NCBI RefSeq assembly: GCF_002530675.1
Contig: NZ_PCMX01000002.1
Location: forward strand, 43,539 to 107,538
Source of the DNA: Flavobacterium columnare NBRC 100251 = ATCC 23463
GTDB taxonomy: Bacteria > Bacteroidota > Bacteroidia > Flavobacteriales > Flavobacteriaceae
Direction: 5' to 3'
DNA: 64,000 nucleotides
Part shown: positions 1 to 11,346 of the stretch, piece by piece
Layout: the number at the start of each line of letters is the position of its first letter
Numbering within the stretch: the stretch's first letter is position 1
Notes under the pieces: generated by a model
Told to the model about the DNA's origin: nothing
The model's database searches: none
The model's input: only the letters and a program-made list of their open reading frames with translations
Translations under genes and position numbers: made by a program

Positions 1-15
1 GAAAATAAAAAATGA
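1..15 (+). CDS. C-terminal end of an upstream gene (possibly a BlaI/MecI-type repressor)
   Basis: The first 15 bases read as four codons (E N K K) and a TGA stop, ending one base before the M56 sensor gene. In Bacteroidota an M56/BlaR1-type gene is usually preceded by and co-transcribed with a BlaI-type repressor, so this is probably its last codons. The identity is inferred from context only; too little sequence is present to recognise a family. Confidence 0.3.
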   Translation, partial: ENKK

Positions 16-16
16 T

Positions 17-1861
17 ATGGGAATGCTAATTCTATATGTAGCTAAAGTCAACATAGTAATAGCAATTTTTTATATTGCTTATTATTTTCTTGTAAGCAAA
101 GAAACTTTTTTTCGCAGTAATCGCTGGTTTTTACTATCTGGATTGATAACTTCTGTTATTTTACCCCTATTTTTCGTTCATAAATACATCGCAATCAAAC
201 CTCAAACAACACCAAAATCTACTTTCCTACAAAGTATACATCACACTCCAATTAGTCACACTGAATCCATGCCATTTATCAACTGGAATATTATAATAAC
301 AAGTATTTATTTGAGTATCTCTTTAGTATTCTTTATTAAATTCATTATTAGTTTCTTTTCGTTGTATAAACTTCTTAACCAAGAAGAAGTTATTAAAAAA
401 GGCTCTTTCAAATTGGTGGATTCAAATAAAGATATTGCTCCCTTTTCATTTTTTAATTATATAGTCTATAATTCTGATTTTTATACTGTAGAGGAATTAC
501 AATATGTGTTAGTACATGAGAGGGTTCATAGTAAAGAAAAACACACAATAGATATACTATTTACTTCTATATTTTGTATTCTTTTTTGGTTTAACCCATT
601 TATTTGGTTCTACAAAAAAGCAATTGTTCAAAACTTAGAGTATATAGCCGATCAAAAAGCCAGTTCTTTTTTAAAAGATAAAACCCAATATCAAAAAGCA
701 TTATTAAAAGTAATTACACAACGAAATTATTTTTCAATTTCAAACTATTTTAACTCATCATTAATTAAAAATCGAATCATTATGTTAAACCAATCACAAT
801 CAGAAAAAAAGAATTCTTGGAAATACGCATTAATTATTCCTGTCGTAATGGCTTTTATATTCTTTTTTCAAGTAAAAACAATAGCTCAAGAAAAAAACAT
901 TGTTCAGCCTAACTCAAGTGGTTTATATATTACTACTGATAAAAGTTCGACGGATCAAGAAATAAAAGAAGACACTAAAATTGCTAAAGACAAGTTTGGT
1001 GTTATTCTAAAATATTCTAAAATTAAACGTAATTCAAAAGGAGAAATAACAGCTATTAAAATAGAATATAAAGATACTAATGGCAAAAAAGGAATGACAC
1101 ACATTCAAGGAGATGACCCTATTAAACCTATTTATTTTCACAAAATTAAAGACAGAATAGGCTTTGGAAAAGCAAGCGAAATAAATCTGAATAAAAATTT
1201 TTACAAGTCTAATAACGAAGATACTGATTTTGGGTTCTCTTTCTTAGAGAAAGAAAACGATGGAGTACCTGATTCAAATCAAATAGAACTACCTACACCA
1301 GAAAATCAAAACAATTTAGAAAAAAAAGAGGAGAAACCGGTAGTAAAAAATTATAGCAAAAGCATAGTGATTAAAAAGAAAAACGATGGAAAACCTCAAG
1401 TCATTATAGATGGTGAACAAATAGAAACTGATTCTGAGGAGTATAAAAAAATGTTGAAAGATTTCAATGGGAATTTTGAATTCAATATACAAGAAGAAGG
1501 TCCTATGGTTTTAAAATTTAACAACAAAGATCTTTTTAAATTCGATTCCAATGAAATAGAAAAAATAACAAAAGAGGCGTTATCTAACTCACAAAAACAT
1601 ATTAAAAAGTTACGTGAAAAAATGAACACTATACAACCCGAAACAAATCAAATGAAAATTGAAATGGAAAAAATAAAACCAGAAGATTTTAATTTTGATT
1701 TTCTTTGGAACGAAAAAGAAGGCGAATCTGAAATGAAAAAAGCTAAAGAAGAAATCATCAAAGCTCGTGAAGAAATGATTAAAGCTCGTGAAGAAATGAT
1801 CAAGGCCAAAGAAGAAATGCTAAAAGTAAAAAGTAAACAAAATAAAACAAAGAAGGTATAA
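17..1861 (+). CDS. M56 family metallopeptidase (BlaR1-like membrane sensor)
   Basis: Integral-membrane zinc peptidase of the BlaR1/MecR1 type, which cleaves a cognate BlaI-type repressor after signal sensing. Membrane segments lie at about residues 3-25, 36-55, 90-115 and 180-198. The zinc motif HERVH is at residues 167-171, with a downstream NLEYIAD segment supplying a likely third ligand. Another hydrophobic segment near residue 275 precedes a long, charged periplasmic region. The C-terminus carries near-identical heptads (KAREEMI, KAKEEML) that should form a helix or coiled coil. There is no penicillin-binding domain, as usual for Bacteroidota members. The start could be ATG 17 or the in-frame ATG 23; the gene abuts an upstream stop codon and is probably an operon's second gene. 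Confidence 0.85.
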   Translation: MGMLILYVAKVNIVIAIFYIAYYFLVSKETFFRSNRWFLLSGLITSVILPLFFVHKYIAIKPQTTPKSTFLQSIHHTPISHTESMPFINWNIIITSIYLSISLVFFIKFIISFFSLYKLLNQEEVIKKGSFKLVDSNKDIAPFSFFNYIVYNSDFYTVEELQYVLVHERVHSKEKHTIDILFTSIFCILFWFNPFIWFYKKAIVQNLEYIADQKASSFLKDKTQYQKALLKVITQRNYFSISNYFNSSLIKNRIIMLNQSQSEKKNSWKYALIIPVVMAFIFFFQVKTIAQEKNIVQPNSSGLYITTDKSSTDQEIKEDTKIAKDKFGVILKYSKIKRNSKGEITAIKIEYKDTNGKKGMTHIQGDDPIKPIYFHKIKDRIGFGKASEINLNKNFYKSNNEDTDFGFSFLEKENDGVPDSNQIELPTPENQNNLEKKEEKPVVKNYSKSIVIKKKNDGKPQVIIDGEQIETDSEEYKKMLKDFNGNFEFNIQEEGPMVLKFNNKDLFKFDSNEIEKITKEALSNSQKHIKKLREKMNTIQPETNQMKIEMEKIKPEDFNFDFLWNEKEGESEMKKAKEEIIKAREEMIKAREEMIKAKEEMLKVKSKQNKTKKV

Positions 1862-2170
1862 TTTTATTACACCACTAAAGAAAGTATCCTAATAGATTGC
1901 AATCTTATTATTTCGACTACAGGAGAAAACATAGTACTATAATACGCCTTTCTCCTTTTGGTTCAAGTAACGAATTAGAGGTTAAACATCTATTTTTTAG
2001 CCCTCTTTTTTATCTAGTGTTTTTTATTCAGGAGATAAATATGTAAATCTACGATTTGATTTAGGAAAAAATATAGATTATGTCTGAGATTAGTTAATTT
2101 CACAAACGATGTTTAATAGTCAAAAAAGTTAGTAAAAGAACTATTAGACATTGTAAAACATGAAGTTTCG

Positions 2171-2204
2171 AAGAGTTTATTGAAAGAAATTTCAATAAAC
2201 TCTT
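2171..2204 (+). repeat. 15 bp hairpin upstream of a decayed transposase start
   Basis: AAGAGTTTATTGAAA at 2171-2185 is perfectly complementary to 2190-2204, with a GAAA loop, and is followed by a T-rich stretch and ATG 2212. The same layout recurs at 41151-41184 on the other strand, so it seems to belong to an IS rather than serve only as a terminator. It may still terminate transcription that runs past the M56 gene. Confidence 0.6.
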
Positions 2205-2211
2205 TTTATTT

Positions 2212-2480
2212 ATGAAAAACTCAAAAAAAGCAATGTCCAACTTGTAAAAGTCTAGAAACTATAAAATGGGGATTCAACAAAACAAACAACAATTTAAGTG
2301 TAAGAATTGTGGAGAATTATTTACCATTAGGAATAAATCAGTTTCAGATTCTAACAAAGAAATTTGATTAAAAAACTGGGAGAATTAGCAAACCTCTGGT
2401 TACTAATCTCTTAATAATAGAAGTACCCTTACAAATGCCATTACAGAATATACTATATTAAAAGGTATCGAACAAAAAAT
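2212..2480 (+). pseudogene. Decayed zinc-ribbon transposase N-terminus
   Basis: Starting at ATG 2212 and allowing for one extra A in the poly-A run at 2224-2230, the frame reads MKNSKKQCPTCKSLETIKWG. After a second frame change it reads QQFKCKNCGELFTIRNK. CPTC and CKNC are the paired cysteine knuckles typical of the DNA-binding ribbon at the N-terminus of several IS transposases. Several stops follow and no catalytic domain is left. The exact IS family cannot be named. The remaining bases of the 1862-2554 gap hold nothing else that I recognise, apart from a weak AGAGG/CCCTCT stem near 1975-2011 that might end the M56 transcript. Confidence 0.65.
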
Positions 2481-2554
2481 AAATGGATAAACAATCCTTA
2501 ATCTTGTATTTATAAAAATCAGGTTATTTCACCCCTTCTAATCCTTTAACCGTT

Positions 2555-2890
2555 TCAACCAATACGCAAACCATTGCTTACCTTTTGATCAGAAGATAAC
2601 AATACAATATCATTATTTTCCCCCACAGAACCTAACACCAAACACTCGCTCATAAATTTGCCTATTTGTTTTTTGGGAAAATTTACAACGGCTATAACCT
2701 GCTTATCAATTAATTCATTTTTTGAATAACGCTTTGTTATTTGAGCAGAAGATTTTTTAATCCCCAATTCACTTCCAAAATCAATTAATAATTGATACGC
2801 TGGCTTATGTGCTTCAGGAAAATCATCCACAGCAATTATCGTTCCTATCCGCATTTCTACCTTTTCAAAATCAGACCAAGAAATTTCCAT
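2555..2890 (-). CDS. csaA: CsaA-like tRNA-binding domain protein
   Basis: A 111-residue protein that is a single OB-fold tRNA-binding domain, as in CsaA and the C-terminal part of MetRS. It shows the family pattern: EKVEMRIGTI near the N-terminus, then FPEAHKPAYQL, SSAQIT, and the VVNFPKKQIGKFMSE and VLGS segments. Length is normal for stand-alone CsaA (about 110). CsaA has been described as a chaperone-like, export-related protein that can bind tRNA; the cellular role here is inferred. It is separated from secDF by a strong terminator and so is likely transcribed on its own. Confidence 0.85.
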   Translation of the reverse strand: MEISWSDFEKVEMRIGTIIAVDDFPEAHKPAYQLLIDFGSELGIKKSSAQITKRYSKNELIDKQVIAVVNFPKKQIGKFMSECLVLGSVGENNDIVLLSSDQKVSNGLRIG

Positions 2891-2925
2891 ATTAAATATT
2901 TTAATTAGTATTTGATGTATAAAAA

Positions 2926-2947
2926 AAGCCCCGAAATATCGGGGCTT
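2926..2947 (-). terminator. Rho-independent terminator of secDF
   Basis: AAGCCCCGA pairs perfectly with TCGGGGCTT around an AATA loop. Seven A residues on the left form a U-tract for minus-strand transcripts, placing it just downstream of the secDF stop codon. Confidence 0.85.
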
Positions 2948-2971
2948 CTAATTTATTAAAAAACACTTAAA

Positions 2972-5938
2972 TTAAGCATTCATTTCTGCGTGTCTTTTTT
3001 CTATTTCTTCTTTATCTTTTTTAGACAAAGTATCTACTAGCACAGGTGTTGCAATGAATAATGAAGAATAAGTACCTACAATAATACCTATCAACATAGC
3101 AAAGATAAATCCTCTGATAGACTCACCACCAAATACGAACATAATAGCTAATACTAAAATCATAGTCAATGATGTATTGATTGTTCTTGATAAAGTAGTA
3201 TTAATAGATTCATTTACAATATGATTAAAGTTTCCTTTTAAGTTCCCTGCTAAGAACTCGCGAATACGGTCAAATACAATAACTGTATCATTCATTGAGT
3301 ACCCAATAACTGTTAAGATAGCTGCAATAAAGTGTTGATCCATTTCCATGTGGAAAGGCATAAACTTATAACATATAGAATAAATACCTAATACAAAAAT
3401 TACGTCGTGTGCTACTGCTGCTACTGCTCCTAGTGAATATCCTAATTTACGGAATGAAATTACTAAGTATAAACCTACTACTAACATTGCTCCAATAACA
3501 GCCCAAAAAGAGTTTGTTTTAATATCATTAGAAATAGCAGCACCTACTTTTGATCCTGATAATACAGCTAGTTTTTTACCATCTGTTAAGGTAATAAATG
3601 TTTTATAATCCATACCAGGGAAATATTTAGACAATCCTTGGTATAATAATTTATTGACTTCCTCGTCTACAGCTACGCCTTCTTCTTCTATTTTATATTT
3701 AGTTGTAATCCTTAATTGATCTGAATCACCAAATACTTTAGCTTCGGCAGGTACACCAAATACTTTTCCTAATTCTTCCGACACTACGGCTGCATCAACT
3801 GGTTTTTCAAATTTCACTTGAAAAGTTCTACCTCCAACAAAGTCTACCCCTTGATCTAAACCATTTACAAAGAAAATTGAAACCAAACTGATTATAGTCA
3901 CCACTAATGAGAAACCATAGGTAAATTTTTTAATTTTTAAGAAATCGAAATGATATCCTGTAAACCAATTTTTAGACCAATCTGTAGTAAATGATAAAGT
4001 AATATTTTTAGCCACTGCTCTATCCAAGAAAATTCTTGTAATAAAAATAGACGTAAATAATGAAGTTACGATACCGATTAATAACGTGGTAGCAAAACCT
4101 TTAATAGGTCCTGTTCCAAAAGTATATAAGATAGCACCCGTTAAAACGTGTGTTACGTTTGCATCAATGATAGAACGCATAGCACCCGTCCAAGAGAATG
4201 ATTTTTGTACTGCATCACCTAAATTTAAACCATGTCGTAATTCTTCTTTTGCTCTTTCATAAATAATGATATTGGCATCTACAGCTGTACCCAATGTTAG
4301 TACAATACCTGCAATACCTGGCAATGTTAATACAGCACCTAAACTGGCTAAAATACCAAACAAGAACAATAAGTTAACTACTAGTGCTATATTTGCATAA
4401 GTTCCTGATTTACCATAATATACCCACATCCACAACATAACAGCCAATAATCCCACAATAGCAGACATAGTACCATTATCAATAGCTTTTTGTCCTAATG
4501 ATGGTCCTACTACTTCTGACTGAACAATTTCTGCAGCGGCAGGTAATTTACCAGCACGTAAAACATTAGCTAAATCTTTTGTTTCATCAATTTTAAAAGT
4601 TCCTGAAATTTCAGAACGTCCTCCTGCAATGGGCCCTGAAGTTACACCAGGTGCAGAATATACAACATCATCTAAAACGATAGCAATTGCGTTCTTTTGA
4701 GAAAATACTCTACCTGTTAATTCTTCCCAAATTTTAGCCCCTTTACCGTTCATTTGCATAGATACGGCTGGTTTTCCCATTTGATCAAAAGTGTCAGCAG
4801 CATCTATTAAAACGCTTCCACTCATAGGAGGCACATTTGTTCTATTTCCTTTAATAGCATATACCTCAACTGCTTCTGCTTCTTCGTCTTTTACTTTACC
4901 GTATAAAAACTTAACATCTGCTAAATTGGCAGGTAATAAAGATTTTATATCCGTTCTTTTTAAATAAGCATTAACTGTTGCTGTATCTTTAGTTGCAATC
5001 ATGCCTATTATAGAACCTCCTTGCTGTAATGGCATTAATTTGTCAAACAATGGATTATTTCCTTTTGCATTACTTGCTGAATCTTTTGACTTATCAACTA
5101 ATAAATCATTTAGTTTCGAAGATGATTTAGTTTCTTTAACAGCTGGTTCAACTTTTTCAGTTTTCTTCAAAGCCTCATTTACAGTCATTAAGTAAGAGGC
5201 TACTTCCTCTACTTTGTAAGTTTCCCAAAACTCTAATTGAGCCGTAGAAGATAACAATTTTTTAGCACGGTCTACATCCTTTGCTCCTGGCAATTCCACT
5301 AAAATACGTCCTGTATTTCCTAATTTAACAATATTAGGTTGTGTAACACCAAATTTATCAATACGTTCACGTAATACTCCAAATGCGCTTTGCACAGACT
5401 CATCTACTTTTTTAGCAATTACAGCTTTTACTTGTGAATCTGACATATTGAAGTTAATCTCATCGGCTAAGTTTCTATTTCCAAAAACATCAGGAGAAGC
5501 TAATTTAATTCCTGAACCAGCCGAAGCTTTTTCAAATGCTTCAAAAAAAGCATCTAGAAAAGATTGATTCCCTTGTTGATTTTTCTTAGCATCTGCTAAA
5601 GCTTTATTGAATAAAGCATTTGATGTATTATTAGCTAAACCTTTTAATACATCTTTCACAGAGATTTGCAAGGTAACGTTAATCCCTCCTTCTAAGTCTA
5701 AACCTTTGTTAATTTGCTTATCAGCTACTTCATTGTAAGTAAAATCAGTAAACCCTAAACTAAAAACTTTTTGTTTACCAATTGAATCAAGATACTTAAT
5801 CTCCTTTTCTTGATTTCCATTTGCAAATGCTTTTGCATCACTTTTAACTTTATTCGCTATAAAAGTGAAAGTAAGCTGGTAAATACTTACTAAAGCAAAG
5901 ATGATTGCAAAAAACTTAATGAGTCCTCTATTCTGCAT
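2972..5938 (-). CDS. secDF: Protein translocase SecDF (fused SecD and SecF)
   Basis: Auxiliary membrane subunit of Sec protein export, using the proton motive force to help pull proteins across the inner membrane. At 988 residues it is the single-chain fusion common in Bacteroidota. The SecD half starts with one membrane segment and the hallmark GLDLEGG, followed by a large periplasmic P1 domain and a six-helix RND-type bundle containing GTAVDANIIIYERAKEE. The SecF half starts near residue 670 and shows VDFVGGR, its own periplasmic domain, and a second bundle with GYSMNDTVIVFDRIRE. It sits alone between two terminators. A TATATTTG promoter element lies about 90 bases upstream. Confidence 0.95.
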   Translation of the reverse strand: MQNRGLIKFFAIIFALVSIYQLTFTFIANKVKSDAKAFANGNQEKEIKYLDSIGKQKVFSLGFTDFTYNEVADKQINKGLDLEGGINVTLQISVKDVLKGLANNTSNALFNKALADAKKNQQGNQSFLDAFFEAFEKASAGSGIKLASPDVFGNRNLADEINFNMSDSQVKAVIAKKVDESVQSAFGVLRERIDKFGVTQPNIVKLGNTGRILVELPGAKDVDRAKKLLSSTAQLEFWETYKVEEVASYLMTVNEALKKTEKVEPAVKETKSSSKLNDLLVDKSKDSASNAKGNNPLFDKLMPLQQGGSIIGMIATKDTATVNAYLKRTDIKSLLPANLADVKFLYGKVKDEEAEAVEVYAIKGNRTNVPPMSGSVLIDAADTFDQMGKPAVSMQMNGKGAKIWEELTGRVFSQKNAIAIVLDDVVYSAPGVTSGPIAGGRSEISGTFKIDETKDLANVLRAGKLPAAAEIVQSEVVGPSLGQKAIDNGTMSAIVGLLAVMLWMWVYYGKSGTYANIALVVNLLFLFGILASLGAVLTLPGIAGIVLTLGTAVDANIIIYERAKEELRHGLNLGDAVQKSFSWTGAMRSIIDANVTHVLTGAILYTFGTGPIKGFATTLLIGIVTSLFTSIFITRIFLDRAVAKNITLSFTTDWSKNWFTGYHFDFLKIKKFTYGFSLVVTIISLVSIFFVNGLDQGVDFVGGRTFQVKFEKPVDAAVVSEELGKVFGVPAEAKVFGDSDQLRITTKYKIEEEGVAVDEEVNKLLYQGLSKYFPGMDYKTFITLTDGKKLAVLSGSKVGAAISNDIKTNSFWAVIGAMLVVGLYLVISFRKLGYSLGAVAAVAHDVIFVLGIYSICYKFMPFHMEMDQHFIAAILTVIGYSMNDTVIVFDRIREFLAGNLKGNFNHIVNESINTTLSRTINTSLTMILVLAIMFVFGGESIRGFIFAMLIGIIVGTYSSLFIATPVLVDTLSKKDKEEIEKRHAEMNA

Positions 5939-6027
5939 TCTTTGTAAAAAATTAATTAATTTGTTCTACGTTAGTTTTTGGTTAATAAAAGACTCCTAAA
6001 TACAATAGGAGTATTTACTAAAACTTG

Positions 6028-6035
6028 CAAATATA
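6028..6035 (-). promoter_or_regulatory. Flavobacterial -7 element for secDF
   Basis: CAAATATA on the plus strand reads TATATTTG on the minus strand, matching the TAnnTTTG consensus for primary sigma promoters of flavobacteria. It is about 90 bases upstream of the secDF start. No clear -33 TTG was checked. Confidence 0.5.
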
Positions 6036-6082
6036 TAATTCTGAATACGATAAACCAATTAATTTCCAAAAATTATATAAAA

Positions 6083-6110
6083 AAAAAGACTGTCGTTTTA
6101 CAGTCTTTTT
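6083..6110 (-). terminator. Rho-independent terminator of mdh
   Basis: AAAAAGACTGT at 6083-6093 pairs with ACAGTCTTTTT at 6100-6110. It lies 19 bases beyond the mdh stop on the minus strand. Confidence 0.85.
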
Positions 6111-6128
6111 AATAAATTAAAGTTTTTA

Positions 6129-7061
6129 TCATAATAGTTCTGAAAGGGTATCATTCATATTACGAACTGCCGCTGAGGATTTGATAAATAACTCCCTCTC
6201 TAGATCATTTAACTTCACATCTATTATCTCTTCCACTCCATTCCTACCAACAATACAAGGAACCCCTATACATAAATCCTTTTGACCGTACTCTCCATCC
6301 AAATACACAGAACAAGCAATCATCTTCTTTTGATCATTTAAAATAGAATCTACCAAATAAGCCACCGAAGCACCAGGTGCATACCAAGCTGAAGTACCTA
6401 GCAAAGCCGTTAACGTGGCTCCACCTACCATTGTATCCGAAGCTATTTTACTCAATTGTTCTTCTGACAAAAACTGCGATACTGGGATTCCATTATAAGA
6501 AGCCAAACGCGTCAGCGGAATCATAGTTGTATCACCATGTCCTCCAATAACCATAGCGGCAATATCATTAGTTGGCTTATCTAAAGCTAAGGCTAAATAT
6601 GTTTTAAAACGTGCACTATCTAAAGCTCCTCCCATGCCTATCACTCTGTTTTTAGGTATACCTAAAGCCTTATAGGTTAAATAAGTCATTGTATCCATAG
6701 GATTTGACACTATAATAAATACTGCATTAGGTGAATGTGCTAAAAGATTTTCAGCTACTGACTTTACAATCCCTGCATTAATACCTATAAGTTCTTCACG
6801 TGTCATACCTGGTTTTCTAGGAATTCCCGAAGTAATAACCACTACATCACTATTAGATGTTTTAGAATAATCATTGGTTACCCCTATCAATTTAGTATTA
6901 AAACCTGTATTCGTGGCGCATTGCGAGATATCTAATGCTTTTCCTTCTGCAAAACCTTCACGAATATCCAATAGAACTATTTCACTAGCAATACCTCTAT
7001 AAGCCATAACATCTGCGCAAGTGGCTCCAACATTACCCGCTCCTACAATTGATACTTTCAT
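6129..7061 (-). CDS. mdh: Malate dehydrogenase
   Basis: NAD-dependent oxidation of malate to oxaloacetate in the TCA cycle, cytosolic. The 310-residue protein is of the LDH-like MDH class: Rossmann motif GAGNVGA at residues 7-13, substrate arginines in PRKPGM (about 82 and 88) and R151, and the catalytic histidine in GGHGD (residue 175). Arginine at the substrate-loop position fits malate rather than lactate specificity. It is a single gene with its own terminator between gyrB and secDF. Confidence 0.95.
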   Translation of the reverse strand: MKVSIVGAGNVGATCADVMAYRGIASEIVLLDIREGFAEGKALDISQCATNTGFNTKLIGVTNDYSKTSNSDVVVITSGIPRKPGMTREELIGINAGIVKSVAENLLAHSPNAVFIIVSNPMDTMTYLTYKALGIPKNRVIGMGGALDSARFKTYLALALDKPTNDIAAMVIGGHGDTTMIPLTRLASYNGIPVSQFLSEEQLSKIASDTMVGGATLTALLGTSAWYAPGASVAYLVDSILNDQKKMIACSVYLDGEYGQKDLCIGVPCIVGRNGVEEIIDVKLNDLERELFIKSSAAVRNMNDTLSELL

Positions 7062-7171
7062 AATAATTTATTTTTTTTAATCTTTTTATTTCTAAAACCT
7101 CTTTAATAAGAATCTTCTTTCGAATATACGAAAAAATACAATAGCAATCTACTAATAAAAAAAATTATATA

Positions 7172-7210
7172 AACAAAAAAGACTGGTTCATTAGACCAGT
7201 CTTTTTTGTT
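7172..7210 (-). terminator. Rho-independent terminator of gyrB
   Basis: AACAAAAAAGACTGGT at 7172-7187 is a perfect 16 bp match to ACCAGTCTTTTTTGTT at 7195-7210, with a 7-base loop. It lies just past the gyrB stop. Confidence 0.9.
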
Positions 7211-7223
7211 TATGTTATACATA

Positions 7224-9185
<1,962 letters not shown>

Positions 9186-9202
9186 TTATTTTGTCTAATA
9201 TG

Positions 9203-9210
9203 CAAATATA
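9203..9210 (-). promoter_or_regulatory. Flavobacterial -7 element for gyrB
   Basis: CAAATATA on the plus strand gives TATATTTG on the minus strand, 39 bases before the gyrB start. Confidence 0.55.
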
Positions 9211-9409
9211 GTGAAATACCACTTTTTAAAATTATAAAATACTTTAAAACCCTTTTAGTTTGTTAACATTAGAGAGTTAATAAAAAGATCATTGCTTAAA
9301 TCAAACAAAAATAGTCTTAATTTACATTTTCTTTCTTTTTTAAGAAATGTTAAAATTAAGTTTTTACAAAAATCCATTTAAAGCCCTCTTATAACTTTAT
9401 TTTTACATT

Positions 9410-9583
9410 AATCCCAGATTCATTAGAAATTTATTACAGATAAAAATGCTTTTTAATCTAAACAAAGTAGTTGTTTTTTGTACTCCATATAGTAAAACTA
9501 CAGCAGCGATAAAAATTTCTCGTCCCCTTTACCTTCTTTCCCCTTTTCATCTTTATCACAAAGTTTAACGTATAATCTGGGTT
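9410..9583 (-). mobile_element. MITE-like element, family I copy
   Basis: A non-coding block of about 174 bp. Read on the minus strand it begins AACCCAGATTATACGTTAA and ends TTCTAATGAATCTGGGATT, so the ends are inverted repeats. Internal stretches (TAGTTTTAC, TTTTTATCT, TAATAAATTTCTAAT) match the copy at 15531-15694 in order. It contains no ORF. It fills most of the 9165-9666 gap between gyrB and asnB; the rest holds the gyrB promoter and asnB terminator. Confidence 0.65.
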
Positions 9584-9592
9584 CAAATTAAA

Positions 9593-9621
9593 AAACCTCA
9601 AAAGAAAAGCTATTGAGGTTT
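9593..9621 (-). terminator. Terminator of asnB
   Basis: AAACCTCA at 9593-9600 pairs with TGAGGTTT at 9614-9621. The position 46 bases past the asnB stop, with an A-rich left flank, fits a minus-strand terminator. The stem is only 8 bp. Confidence 0.6.
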
Positions 9622-9666
9622 AAACTTTCCCATTAAATTGATGAGAAAGTAAATCAGAACACAAAA

Positions 9667-11346
9667 CTATTTTAATTCTTTTTCATACGCATCATCATGT
9701 ACGTTAGCTACAGCTCTACCCGAAGGATCATTTAGTTTTTTAAAAGCTTCATCCCATTCTAAAGCTATTTTTGTACTACAAGCCACACTTGCTTCTTGCG
9801 GCACACACAATGCAGCCGTATCGCTTGGATAATGCTCGCTAAAAATAGTACGATAATAATATTCTTCTTTATTCATTGGCGTTTGAACTGGGAATCTGAA
9901 TTTAGCATTTGCCAATTGCTCATCTGTCACCTCTTTATTAACAATCACTTTTAAGGTATCAATCCAACTGTACCCCACTCCATCGCTAAATTGTTCTTTT
10001 TGGCGCCATGCTACACTTTCTGGCAACATATCTTCAAAAGCTTTACGTAAAACCCATTTTTCCATGCGCTCTCCGTTAATCATTTTATCTTGCGGGTTGA
10101 TTCGCATGGCTACATCCATAAATTCCTTATCTAAGAACGGTACACGTCCTTCGATCCCCCAAGCCGCTAAACTTTTATTAGCTCTTAAACAATCGTACAT
10201 GTGGAGTTTACTTAATTTACGAACCGTTTCTTCGTGAAATTCTTTGGCATTAGGTGCTTTATGGAAATATAAATAGCCCCCAAACAACTCATCAGAACCC
10301 TCACCCGAAAGCACCATCTTAATCCCCATAGATTTAATTACACGAGCCATTAAATACATAGGCGTACTGGCACGAACCGTAGTAACATCATAGGTTTCTA
10401 AGTTATAAATCACATCACGAATAGCATCCAAACCTTCCTGAATAGTAAACTTAATTTCGTGGTGAATTGTTCCTAAATGATCCGCTACTTTTTGAGCCGC
10501 AGCCAAATCTGGCGACCCTTCTAAACCTACAGCAAACGAGTGCAATTGCGGATACCAAGCTTCTGATTTATCATCTGTTTCAATACGACGACTTGCATAC
10601 TTTTTAGCAATGGCAGAAGTAATAGATGAATCTAAACCTCCTGACAGCAACACTCCATAAGGCACATCACTCATTAACTGACGATGCACAGCAGCTTCTA
10701 AGGCTTCACGTATCGCTTGAATACTAGTTTCGCTCTCCTTCACGGCATCGTATTCAGTCCATTCTCTATCATACCATTTTACCAATTGACCATCTTTACT
10801 ATACAAATAATGTCCTGGAGGGAACAACTCAATTTTAGAGCAATACCCTTCCAAGGCTTTTAATTCAGATGCCACGTAAAATGTTCCGTGTTTATCCCAA
10901 CCTATGTACAATGGGATAATACCAATATGATCGCGAGCAATAAAATACTCATCTTTTTCTACATCATATAAAGCAAAACCGAAGATTCCGTTCATTTCAT
11001 CGACAAACGTTGGTCCTTTTTCTTGGTACAATGCCAAAATAACTTCACAGTCGCTTTGAGTTTGAAAATCGTATTTGCCTTCAAATTGTTTACGTAATTC
11101 GCGGTGATTGTATATTTCGCCATTTGCGGCTAAAACAAAATTTCCATTAGAACTAAACAAAGGTTGCTTTCCCGAAGCTGGATCTACAATAGCTAAACGC
11201 TCATGTGCTAAAATAGCTTTATCATTCGAGAAAATCCCACTCCAGTCTGGGCCACGATGACGGATGATTTTTGCCATCTCTAACACTTGAGGCCTTAAGG
11301 TTTCTGCTTTTTGTTTTAAATCAAAGGCACATACAATTCCACACAT
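9667..11346 (-). CDS. asnB: Asparagine synthase (glutamine-hydrolysing), AsnB type
   Basis: Converts aspartate, glutamine and ATP to asparagine. The N-terminal Ntn glutaminase starts MCGIVCAFD, so Cys2 is the nucleophile after Met removal; RHRGPDWSG binds glutamine. The synthetase half has the ATP pyrophosphatase loop LLSGGLDSS near residue 230 and GEGSDELFGGY further on. The 559-residue length is typical of the E. coli AsnB group. It is monocistronic with its own terminator. Confidence 0.95.
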   Translation of the reverse strand: MCGIVCAFDLKQKAETLRPQVLEMAKIIRHRGPDWSGIFSNDKAILAHERLAIVDPASGKQPLFSSNGNFVLAANGEIYNHRELRKQFEGKYDFQTQSDCEVILALYQEKGPTFVDEMNGIFGFALYDVEKDEYFIARDHIGIIPLYIGWDKHGTFYVASELKALEGYCSKIELFPPGHYLYSKDGQLVKWYDREWTEYDAVKESETSIQAIREALEAAVHRQLMSDVPYGVLLSGGLDSSITSAIAKKYASRRIETDDKSEAWYPQLHSFAVGLEGSPDLAAAQKVADHLGTIHHEIKFTIQEGLDAIRDVIYNLETYDVTTVRASTPMYLMARVIKSMGIKMVLSGEGSDELFGGYLYFHKAPNAKEFHEETVRKLSKLHMYDCLRANKSLAAWGIEGRVPFLDKEFMDVAMRINPQDKMINGERMEKWVLRKAFEDMLPESVAWRQKEQFSDGVGYSWIDTLKVIVNKEVTDEQLANAKFRFPVQTPMNKEEYYYRTIFSEHYPSDTAALCVPQEASVACSTKIALEWDEAFKKLNDPSGRAVANVHDDAYEKELK

